This document shows, piece after piece, positions 1 to 6,953 of a DNA stretch of 64,000 nucleotides. Origin of the DNA: JAZSMJ01 sp045535815. Its GTDB lineage: Bacteria; Bacillota; Clostridia; Oscillospirales; CAG-272. How positions within the stretch are numbered: position 1 is the first letter of the stretch; each line of letters opens with the position of its first letter. Location of the stretch: assembly GCA_045535815.1 (NCBI GenBank), contig JAZSMJ010000034.1:1-64000 (forward strand). Direction: 5' to 3'. Both the position numbers and the translations under genes were made by a program. The notes beneath the pieces were generated by a model. It did not search any database, had not been told where the DNA came from, and saw only the letters and a program-made list of their open reading frames with translations.

Positions 1-46
1 GTACACAATTGCAACAGTTCCGTTTGCCAAAGGAAAGGAGTTTTAT

Positions 47-1342
47 ATGGCAAAAGGTTCTGTAAGAAAGAAAGGCAAGAAGTGGTACTACCGCTTTTAC
101 GTAGAAGATGAAAGCGGCAGACAGGTACAGCGAGAGTTCGCAGGTACGGAAAGCAAGAGCGAAACAGAAGCTCTGCTCCGTAAAGCAATGGAAGACTACG
201 AAGCAAAGAAATTCGTAGCGAAATCCGAAAATGCAACGGTGGGTATGCTGCTGGATATGTGGGTAGAGGAAGAACTGAAGCCCGGAAACTTAAGCAACGG
301 TACGGTAATGTCCTATCAAGGCACCGTCAACCGCATTAAGCAATTTCCCATCAGCAACAGAAAACTGAAAAGTGTGACAGCCGACCATTTGCAGACGTTC
401 ATAGATCAGCTCAGCTTCGGTGGAGTGAATCCGGACGGTACAACATCGAAAGCACTCAGCAAGGGTTACTTACGTTTGTTCTCCGCCGTACTGCAAGGAG
501 CGTTCCGTTTTGCAGTATTTCCCAAGCTTATGGTTTCCTTTAACCCGATGCAGTACGTCGTATGGCGTGGGAAAAAGGACGATTATGAATTGTTCTCGGA
601 GGATAACGGTGACGTTGCTACCATACCGACGCTGACTCACGAAATGTATCTGAAGCTTGAGGATTTTCTGAAAGCGAAGGATAACCCCGCGCTGCTCCCT
701 ATACAGATTGCATACTACACAGGACTTCGCATTGGCGAGGTCTGTGGACTGACTTGGCAAGACGTAAATCTTGAAAAGCAGTACCTTACGGTACGCCGCA
801 GTATGCGCTACAACGGGTCAAGGCACAAAACCGAGATGGGGGCTACCAAACGCAGGAAAGTCCGCACGGTGGACTTCTGTGACACCCTGGCAGAGATTCT
901 GCGAACTGCCAAGCTCGAACAGCACAAAAACCGATTCAAATACGGAGAACTCTTCTGCCTTAACTACTATATTGAGGTTAAGGAGAAAGACCGTACATAC
1001 TACGAGGTCTATACGCTACCGAGAAATGAGAAGGTTCCCGAGGGATACAAGGAAATTTCCTTTGTATGCTTAAGGCCTGACGGAGCGTATGAATCGCCAA
1101 GCACGATCGGTATTATGTGCAAACGGGCAAGCAAAAAGGTAGAAGGTCTCGAAGGGTTTCATTTCCACCAACTGCGCCATACCTTCACGAGTAATCTGCT
1201 CTCAAATGGAGCAGCGCCGAAGGATGTGCAGGAGCTTTTAGGTCACTCTGATGTCAGTACCACGATGAATGTCTACGCTCACTCTACAAGAGAGGCGAAG
1301 CGTACCTCCGCAAGACTGCTCGACAAGGTAGTTAGCGGTTAG
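47..1342 (+). CDS. Tyrosine site-specific recombinase (integrase)
   Basis: Integrase of the phage/conjugative-element tyrosine recombinase family; it cuts and rejoins DNA at att sites. The N-terminus (about residues 1-60) is the basic, aromatic AP2-like arm-binding domain seen in Tn916-type integrases. It is followed by a SAM-like core-binding domain (about 65-170) and a C-terminal catalytic domain with the full set of residues: R228 (in TGLRIGEV), H374 and R377 (HQLRH), H400 (LLGHSD) and nucleophile Y410. A strong ribosome site (GGAAAGGAG) stands just before the ATG at 47. The 46 bases before the start are open in several frames and may be the end of an excisionase gene, which cannot be shown here. 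Length (431 aa) is somewhat above the usual 380-410, partly from an insert near residues 305-350. The gene looks intact. It marks the edge of an integrated element lying mostly to the left of the window. Confidence 0.93.
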   Translation: MAKGSVRKKGKKWYYRFYVEDESGRQVQREFAGTESKSETEALLRKAMEDYEAKKFVAKSENATVGMLLDMWVEEELKPGNLSNGTVMSYQGTVNRIKQFPISNRKLKSVTADHLQTFIDQLSFGGVNPDGTTSKALSKGYLRLFSAVLQGAFRFAVFPKLMVSFNPMQYVVWRGKKDDYELFSEDNGDVATIPTLTHEMYLKLEDFLKAKDNPALLPIQIAYYTGLRIGEVCGLTWQDVNLEKQYLTVRRSMRYNGSRHKTEMGATKRRKVRTVDFCDTLAEILRTAKLEQHKNRFKYGELFCLNYYIEVKEKDRTYYEVYTLPRNEKVPEGYKEISFVCLRPDGAYESPSTIGIMCKRASKKVEGLEGFHFHQLRHTFTSNLLSNGAAPKDVQELLGHSDVSTTMNVYAHSTREAKRTSARLLDKVVSG

Positions 1343-1685
1343 ATATAAAAAGTTTCCCTTATTTTCGCTCATAAGGGCAAAAACAAGGGAAAATACATAA
1401 CAGTTGAGTTTGTAATTGACGAAAAAACCAGTAATATCAAGGGTTTTTAGAGTGTAGGACAGTTAATGTCTAATAAATTCCAATTTATTGAACAGATGCA
1501 AGAGCGCACTTCTATACACCTCTGTAGGATATATAGTGCGGTGTGCAGTTTTGCACCGCACCAAAGCCTCCCTTTACACAAGGGAGCCTTTCCTAAACCG
1601 GTACATACTACAAATAATCCGACCTATGATGTAAACCATAGGTCGGATTAACTGCTTTATGACCCCGCTCGCAAGAGCGGATCTT
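1343..1685. other. Gene-free spacer with a run of palindromes next to the integrase
   Basis: 343 bases with no credible gene. It holds several stem-loops in a row: an imperfect TTTCCCTT/AAGGGAAA pair near 1350-1395, an 8-bp stem GTGCGGTG/CACCGCAC (1536-1561), a CTCCCTT/AAGGGAG stem near 1568-1587, a perfect 13-bp stem AATCCGACCTATG/CATAGGTCGGATT (1616-1649), and a GC-rich CCGCTC/GAGCGG stem (about 1665-1680) followed by a short T run. Some may be terminators for the integrase. The position right after an integrase also makes this the likely place for the element's attachment site, though no tRNA fragment or repeated core is visible within the window. Confidence 0.6.
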
Positions 1686-2294
1686 TTACATATTCAGAAG
1701 ATCTGTCGGGGTAGCAATGTGCCTGCATTCAAGCTTGTCGGCAAACGGATTCCATCCGGGTGCGGCAAAGGGAATGCCTGCATCCTTTGCAGCGATAAGA
1801 TCGTTTACCGTATCGCCTAAGTACAGCGTTTCATTCGGGTCAAGCTTGAGCTTCTCCAAAGCGTAAAGCAAGGGGTCGGGGGCAGGCTTGAGCCTTACCG
1901 TTTCGTCCGCGGTAACGAAAAGGTCTACGTAACGCTCAAGGGCGAATTTTTTGAAAAACGGGTCTGCAACGTCGTGCTTGCGTGAGGTCACTATAAGTAT
2001 CTTCTTTCCCCTTGCCGAAAGCTCCTTTACCGTATCGAAAACTCCGTCGTAAAGTGGTGAGTCTTCGCCGAATTTATTGTAAAGCGCTACCCAGGTGGGA
2101 AGCACCTCGTCTATGTTTTCTATTTCAAGCGCCTGCAAGACCTCGGGTGCGGAAAGAGCAAATATCTCCTCGGAATAGGTATCCTTTGGTGAGGTAGCAC
2201 CGTGCATTTTCAGGGCAAGATTGAGCGAATTGTAAAATTGATCCTTTGAGTCGACCATCGTGCCGTCAACGTCAAAAATAAAGTTATTATACAT
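1686..2294 (-). CDS. HAD-superfamily hydrolase (phosphoglycolate phosphatase-like)
   Basis: Small-molecule phosphatase of the haloacid dehalogenase superfamily, 202 aa, cytosolic. Motif I is FDVDGTMVDS near the N-terminus (nucleophile Asp and the +2 Asp), motif II is the Ser/Thr of LIVTSR, motif III the Lys in RLKPAPDP, and motif IV YLGDTVNDLIAAKDAG with the paired acidic residues. The helical cap between motifs I and II places it with the PGP/beta-phosphoglucomutase-type (subclass I) enzymes. The substrate cannot be told from sequence. On the minus strand a GGAGAT ribosome site lies just before the ATG. It is transcribed away from the blaI-like gene and shares no operon. Confidence 0.85.
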   Translation of the reverse strand: MYNNFIFDVDGTMVDSKDQFYNSLNLALKMHGATSPKDTYSEEIFALSAPEVLQALEIENIDEVLPTWVALYNKFGEDSPLYDGVFDTVKELSARGKKILIVTSRKHDVADPFFKKFALERYVDLFVTADETVRLKPAPDPLLYALEKLKLDPNETLYLGDTVNDLIAAKDAGIPFAAPGWNPFADKLECRHIATPTDLLNM

Positions 2295-2383
2295 CAGTAT
2301 CTCCGCAGTATTGGTAAAGTCAGTAGTATTATATCACAAAACGGCGATTAATCAAGCGGTTTTAAATATTTTAAAAAAGTATA

Positions 2384-2437
2384 TTGACAAATTTGCTCTA
2401 ATGTGTTAGACTAAATGTGAGATCTAACGCATTAGAG
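2384..2437 (+). promoter_or_regulatory. Promoter with twin BlaI/MecI-type operators
   Basis: A -35 box TTGACA (2384-2389) and -10 TAGACT (2407-2412) are 17 bp apart. Two palindromes of the form TCTAA-N4-TTAGA cover the promoter: TCTAATGTGTTAGA (2397-2410), between the two boxes, and TCTAACGCATTAGA (2423-2436), over the start of the transcript; their centres are 26 bp apart. The 15-base arms CTCTAATGTGTTAGA and TCTAACGCATTAGAG are also near-perfect inverted repeats of each other. The layout fits autorepression by the repressor encoded immediately downstream. Confidence 0.85.
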
Positions 2438-2450
2438 TGGAGGATATTAT

Positions 2451-2807
2451 ATGGAGATCCCAAAAATATTTGAAAGCGAGTACAGATTCTGCCTTGTCTT
2501 ATGGGAGCACGAGCCGATAAAGAGCAGTGAGCTTGTGGCTCTTTGCAAGGAGCGTCTCGGCTGGAAGCCCACTACTACGTATACCGTAATAAAACGGCTA
2601 TCCGAGCGTGGCGTTCTTAAAAATGAAAGCAGCGTCGTGCGCTCACTCGTCACCAAGGACGAGGTGCAGATATCAGAAATAGACGAGCTGGTTGAGAAAA
2701 AATTTGAAGGCTCGCTGCCTGCCTTTATCGCCGCATTTGCGCGCAGACAGAAGCTTTCCGATAAGGAGATCGAAGAGATAATACGCATAATCGAAAAGGA
2801 GGATTAA
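2451..2807 (+). CDS. BlaI/MecI/CopY-family transcriptional repressor
   Basis: 118-aa winged-helix repressor, full length for the family. The N-terminal part (about 5-75) has the expected winged helix: the LVLWEHEPIKSSELV helix, then ERLGWKPTTTYTVIKRLSERGVL, which is the recognition helix and wing. The C-terminal half (about 80-118) is the helical dimerisation region that the partner protease cuts in BlaI and MecI. A GGAGG ribosome site precedes the ATG. Palindromic operators flank its own promoter. The stop codon is one base before the GTG of the next gene, a BlaR1-like protease, so the two form a sensor/repressor pair. What signal relieves repression is unknown; no beta-lactamase gene is nearby. 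Confidence 0.93.
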   Translation: MEIPKIFESEYRFCLVLWEHEPIKSSELVALCKERLGWKPTTTYTVIKRLSERGVLKNESSVVRSLVTKDEVQISEIDELVEKKFEGSLPAFIAAFARRQKLSDKEIEEIIRIIEKED

Positions 2808-2808
2808 C

Positions 2809-5487
2809 GTGGAGGCAGTTTTTCTTTCGGTGATGAATCTGAGCATAACCGCAAGCTATATTGCGCTGGCGGTCATGCTGATCCGTTTGGTTTTGAAAAG
2901 AGCTCCGAGGTGGATCAGCTGCGTTATGTGGGGGATGGTAGCTCTTCGCCTTATCATGCCGTTTACGCTTGAGTGCGTTTTAAGCCTTATACCGAGCAGT
3001 AAACCGCTTCCCGATGACTTTATTTATGCCGCAGAGCCTCAGATAAACAGCGGAATACCGTACATAAACAGCATCGTTAATCCGATACTTTCGGAAAGCA
3101 TGGCTCCTGCTGAGCTTGTAAGTGCAAATCCTTCTCAGCTGTGGTCGCTCACCTTTTCTATCGTGTGGGTAATCGGAATTATTATTATGCTTTCGTATGC
3201 CGTGATAAGCTATATCCGGCTTTACCGCAGAGTTTCCGATGCGGTGAAATTAAAGGATAATATATACGTGAGCGAGAAGGTCGATTCCCCCTTCGTTCTG
3301 GGGGCGATAAGACCCGGGATATATCTTCCCGTCGGTATGTCCGAAGAGGATGAGATGCAGGTGATACGGCATGAAAGATCGCATTTAAGCAGGCTCGATC
3401 ATTTGTGGAAGCCACTTGGCTTTCTTCTGCTTTCGGTGCACTGGTTCAATCCGATAATGTGGGCAGCGTATATCCTTCTTTGCAGAGATATAGAATCAGC
3501 CTGCGATGAGAAGGTCATAAAGGCGATGGGAGAAGATGAAAAAAAGGCGTATTCATATGCGCTTTTGAACTGCAGTATACACCGCAGAGCCGTAACGGCC
3601 TGTCCGCTCGCCTTCGGAGAGACCGGGGTCAGATCAAGGATAAAAAGGGTCATGAATTATAAAAAACCGGCGTTTTGGCTGATAATAATTGCCGTCTGCG
3701 CTTTGGTTATACTTGCGGTATGCTTTCTTACAGATCCGCTGAGTGAAACGCCCGAGCTTCCCGATATCACCGCTCACAGCTATGCCGTTTCAGAGGTCAT
3801 TTATCAAAGCCCTGTATACAGCTTTTTTATGATAGCAGGCGAAAACACCCCGATCTATGCCTTAACTGACGATATGGAGCTGATGATAAAGGGAGATCTT
3901 TTCCTCTCGGATGAGTGGACGGCGTTCGGCAGACTTGCCAAGGTGAAGCTCGATAAAGATAGCTTTGACGATATGTTCGTGCTCTCATCGCAAGCAGATC
4001 TCGTTCTGTCCGATGCGGTATCGGTGTGGGCAGTTGACGACGGGAAGATAGGATATTATCTGATACGCCAGAGCAGTGGAGAGCTCTTCCTCGTGCGTAC
4101 TTCACTGCACGGTGAGAAAGGAGCGGAGGCAAGATTCCTATACCGTCTCACCGAGGATATAGGCAGCGATATGGGGGTTCTTGCTGTTTCGGGAGGTAAT
4201 TCGTGCGATGTGAAGGTGTATCCGAGCGGAACCGATATTTCAACTATAGTGTCAAAGCTTTCCTCGGTAGTGATATCGCCGTCAGAGGAGGATACCGTGC
4301 CGGTTAAGCTAATGTGCGACGGGAATGAGATAATCGCATCTTACCGTATATACGATGCTCAGACTCTTGAGCCACTTGATTTTTTCACGCCGTCCGGATT
4401 AGCACCTCAGACCTATCTTTTCACCAACGCAAAGGCAGGCTGCAGATATATAATTACCGCCAGCACAGATCCGATGGCAGTAGGTGGGGATATGTATTGC
4501 TTTATAGCCGTATTGCCGCAACCCGAGTATACCGAGCTGACTTATGAGGATATAGTGCTTTCCGATGATGTAAAGGATATGCCTGCGCCCGTTATCGAAT
4601 ACGCTTTATCCCTTGTGCTCAGCCGTGTCGAAGAGTACAACGGATTCAGCGAATCAAATAAGATAATAACGGGACATACGTATACTGTAACCGATGCGGT
4701 TATAGACAGTATCGAGCTGATGCCGACCGGAACGTCTGCTCTTGGCGAGAGCGTGAATATGTACAGGATGGTCTGCCGTCTGAAGCCGAGCCAGGCTGAA
4801 AACGTCTTTCTTGCAGGCGGTATGCTGCTTGAGGACGGATGGTTTGTTATCACAGATCCATATTTCGTTTTGCTGTGCGAGGATCTCGGCGATGATACCA
4901 GGTGGACGAGACTTGGCACGGTCGCTTCCCAGGCGCTTATAGATTATCAGACCCCCGAAATGCTTGACAGGTACGGAAACGAATATACCGCCGCTGCAAT
5001 GGAGCTGCTTTTAGCATACAGAGAAGGCGAGGGGCACTTCTTCTCTGACGGATGGTTTGAAAGCTTTGTCGGAGAGGACGGCAGAAATTATCATATATAC
5101 AAAAAGAAATGCTACGAGTGCGGATATATTTATTCCGCTCAATATAAGTGCAAAAATTACACCTCCTTATGTGAGGGTGGGTGTATCGAGCATTGGCAGG
5201 ATGCCAAGCTTACGGGAGTGTACTATATGAAGGAATTTGGAGGTGTTTCAAGTCCGAGTGTGGCGCTGTTTGATGACGGAAGCTTTACCTTCAGCTATGA
5301 TGAGTACCGAAACTATCACGGTCACGGGACGTATGACGTAGATAACGGTCGGCTGACCCTCAATGTAAACGGCGACGAAAACACCTATGTGTTTGACGTA
5401 AGCGGAAGCTCTTTGGTCTTCGATGCCGATGCATCATCGGATATTCCGCTTGATTCGGGTATTACCGACGGAGCGATTTTTGAATAG
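2809..5487 (+). CDS. BlaR1/MecR1-like M56 membrane metallopeptidase with unusual sensor region
   Basis: 892-aa membrane protease, partner of the repressor upstream. Membrane segments are visible near residues 5-30, 35-57, 105-130 and 288-310. The zinc motif HExxH is H188-E189-R190-S191-H192, in a cytoplasmic M56 domain. The last membrane segment is followed by about 580 extracellular residues. In classical BlaR1 this region is a penicillin-binding transpeptidase-like domain of about 250 aa; here no SxxK-containing block is recognisable. The region includes a Cys-rich patch (CYECG, then KCKNYTSLCEGGC, about residues 770-793) and a C-terminal beta-rich segment like a small lipocalin-type fold. 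The start is GTG at 2809, preceded by AAAAGGAGG. The architecture is that of a regulator releasing BlaI-type repression, but the ligand is probably not a beta-lactam. Confidence 0.85.
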   Translation: MEAVFLSVMNLSITASYIALAVMLIRLVLKRAPRWISCVMWGMVALRLIMPFTLECVLSLIPSSKPLPDDFIYAAEPQINSGIPYINSIVNPILSESMAPAELVSANPSQLWSLTFSIVWVIGIIIMLSYAVISYIRLYRRVSDAVKLKDNIYVSEKVDSPFVLGAIRPGIYLPVGMSEEDEMQVIRHERSHLSRLDHLWKPLGFLLLSVHWFNPIMWAAYILLCRDIESACDEKVIKAMGEDEKKAYSYALLNCSIHRRAVTACPLAFGETGVRSRIKRVMNYKKPAFWLIIIAVCALVILAVCFLTDPLSETPELPDITAHSYAVSEVIYQSPVYSFFMIAGENTPIYALTDDMELMIKGDLFLSDEWTAFGRLAKVKLDKDSFDDMFVLSSQADLVLSDAVSVWAVDDGKIGYYLIRQSSGELFLVRTSLHGEKGAEARFLYRLTEDIGSDMGVLAVSGGNSCDVKVYPSGTDISTIVSKLSSVVISPSEEDTVPVKLMCDGNEIIASYRIYDAQTLEPLDFFTPSGLAPQTYLFTNAKAGCRYIITASTDPMAVGGDMYCFIAVLPQPEYTELTYEDIVLSDDVKDMPAPVIEYALSLVLSRVEEYNGFSESNKIITGHTYTVTDAVIDSIELMPTGTSALGESVNMYRMVCRLKPSQAENVFLAGGMLLEDGWFVITDPYFVLLCEDLGDDTRWTRLGTVASQALIDYQTPEMLDRYGNEYTAAAMELLLAYREGEGHFFSDGWFESFVGEDGRNYHIYKKKCYECGYIYSAQYKCKNYTSLCEGGCIEHWQDAKLTGVYYMKEFGGVSSPSVALFDDGSFTFSYDEYRNYHGHGTYDVDNGRLTLNVNGDENTYVFDVSGSSLVFDADASSDIPLDSGITDGAIFE

Positions 5488-5523
5488 AAAAAATGCAGGA
5501 TGCATAGCCGTCCTGCATTTTTT
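5488..5523 (+). terminator. Rho-independent terminator after the M56 peptidase gene
   Basis: Perfect stem AATGCAGGA/TCCTGCATT with a ten-base loop, A-rich before and six T after, directly after the stop codon. Confidence 0.88.
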
Positions 5524-5524
5524 G

Positions 5525-5553
5525 TTGCAATGCGAGGGTAGATGAGGTATAAT
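5525..5553 (+). promoter_or_regulatory. Sigma-A-type promoter for the methyltransferase
   Basis: TTGCAA and TATAAT with a 17-bp spacer, ending about 38 bases before the ATG at 5592. Confidence 0.65.
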
Positions 5554-5591
5554 AGAATAATAACTGTAATATCAGAGAGAGAGTATTTGTT

Positions 5592-6245
5592 ATGAACAAT
5601 CTTGAGCGGATGAATGAATTCTTTGCGGCGAGGGTCGACGGGTATGACGAGCATATGCTTAATGACGTAGGCGGTTGCAAAGAGGGGTATATAAAAATGG
5701 CACAGTCCTTGCCGTATACCGTGCGCACTTTGCTCGATCTCGGATGCGGCACCGGACTTGAGCTTGACGAGATATTCAAACTGCATCCCGACGTTTTCGT
5801 TACGGGTATAGATATGACAGCCGCTATGCTCGACAGGATAAAGAAAAAGCATCCGGATAAGAAATTGGAGCTTATCTGCGGAGATTATTTCAAGGTCGGA
5901 TTTAGAAAGAACGGGTACGATTGCTGCGTCTCCTTTCAGACCATGCATCATTTCGGAAGAGCGGAAAAGACTGCGCTGTATAGGAAGATATATTCTGCCA
6001 TAACGGAAGGCGGTTGCTACATCGAATGCGATTATATGGCACCGACTCAGGAGGTGCAGGACTGCCTTTTTGCTGAAAATGCGCGCATCCGTGCGGAGCA
6101 AGGGATAGCCGATGGTGAATTCTATCATTTTGACACTCCGTTTACGGTCGAGAATCAGATCGAGATGCTGAAGGATGCAGGATTTAACAAGATAGAACAG
6201 ATATTCAAAATTGAAAACACAGTAATGCTGATATCACACAAATGA
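5592..6245 (+). CDS. Class I SAM-dependent methyltransferase
   Basis: 217-aa cytosolic methyltransferase of the class I Rossmann-fold type. Motif I is LLDLGCGTGLELDEI (about residues 46-60), followed by an acidic end of strand 2 (VTGIDMTAAML) and motif IV-like CCVSFQTMHHF, which resembles the small-molecule methyltransferases of the UbiE/Methyltransf_25 group. The first 40 residues carry the helical cap typical of enzymes acting on small molecules. The substrate is not deducible. It has its own promoter and lies ten bases before a GNAT acetyltransferase gene, so the two are probably co-transcribed. Confidence 0.85.
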   Translation: MNNLERMNEFFAARVDGYDEHMLNDVGGCKEGYIKMAQSLPYTVRTLLDLGCGTGLELDEIFKLHPDVFVTGIDMTAAMLDRIKKKHPDKKLELICGDYFKVGFRKNGYDCCVSFQTMHHFGRAEKTALYRKIYSAITEGGCYIECDYMAPTQEVQDCLFAENARIRAEQGIADGEFYHFDTPFTVENQIEMLKDAGFNKIEQIFKIENTVMLISHK

Positions 6246-6255
6246 GGAATATAAT

Positions 6256-6747
6256 ATGGATAATATCAAGGTAAGAGAGTATACGATTGAGGACATTGCG
6301 CAGATGATCGATATATGGAACACCGTCGTTGAGGACGGCGTTGCCTTTCCGCAGGAGGATATGCTTGATATGGCGAGCGGTGCGGAGTTTTTTGCCTCGC
6401 AGACATATACTGCGGTAGCCGTAGACGGCGAGGGGACCGTGTGCGGTCTTTATATACTTCATCCGAACAATATCGGCAGATGCGGACACATCTGCAATGC
6501 GAGCTATGCCGTAAAAAAGGATATGAGAGGCAGACATATCGGTGAGGCTCTGGTGCTCGACTGCCTTGCAAAGGGCAGGGAATGCGGATTTTCAATTATG
6601 CAGTTTAATGCGGTCGTTGCCTCAAATATTCATGCTCGACATCTTTACGAGAGACTCGGATTTATACAGCTCGGCATCATTCCACAGGGCTTTCGTATGA
6701 AAGACGGGAGATATGAGGATATCTGCCCCTACTATAAAAAGCTTTGA
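6256..6747 (+). CDS. GNAT-family N-acetyltransferase
   Basis: 163-aa acetyltransferase. The acetyl-CoA binding motif A is seen as NASYAVKKDMRGRHIGEAL, with the pyrophosphate-loop pattern R-x-x-x-I-G, and motif B as FNAVVASNIHARHLYERLGF. The tail GIIPQGFRMKDGRYED with two tyrosines is common in the RimI/PhnO-like or phosphinothricin-acetyltransferase-like branch. It follows the methyltransferase after ten bases with a ribosome site (GAGGAAT). The substrate is unknown; the pairing with a methyltransferase suggests small-molecule modification but does not prove it. Confidence 0.85.
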   Translation: MDNIKVREYTIEDIAQMIDIWNTVVEDGVAFPQEDMLDMASGAEFFASQTYTAVAVDGEGTVCGLYILHPNNIGRCGHICNASYAVKKDMRGRHIGEALVLDCLAKGRECGFSIMQFNAVVASNIHARHLYERLGFIQLGIIPQGFRMKDGRYEDICPYYKKL

Positions 6748-6846
6748 TATTTTCATTGTGTGCCTTATCAAACGCTTTTTTGTGCAAATCGGCAAAAACC
6801 GGCGTTTATTTTTGGCAAAAACTAATTTTTAAATTTATAAATGTTA

Positions 6847-6875
6847 TTGACTTTAAAATAACAGTATGATAAAAT
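6847..6875 (+). promoter_or_regulatory. Promoter for the GH2 gene
   Basis: TTGACT and TAAAAT with a 17-bp spacer. Two GGCAAAAAC direct repeats (6791-6799 and 6814-6822, 23 bp apart) lie just upstream and could be an activator site. Confidence 0.6.
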
Positions 6876-6953
6876 TGGATAAGGAAATATATTCTGCAAA
6901 AGATCGGCTTTTTTAGCGGCTTTTTCAGATAAAATAAAGAAAGGAAATACACC

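Noticed and set aside
1466..1651. A 61-codon plus-strand frame after the integrase
   Set aside because: It runs through three stem-loops, has no ribosome site and encodes no recognisable protein.
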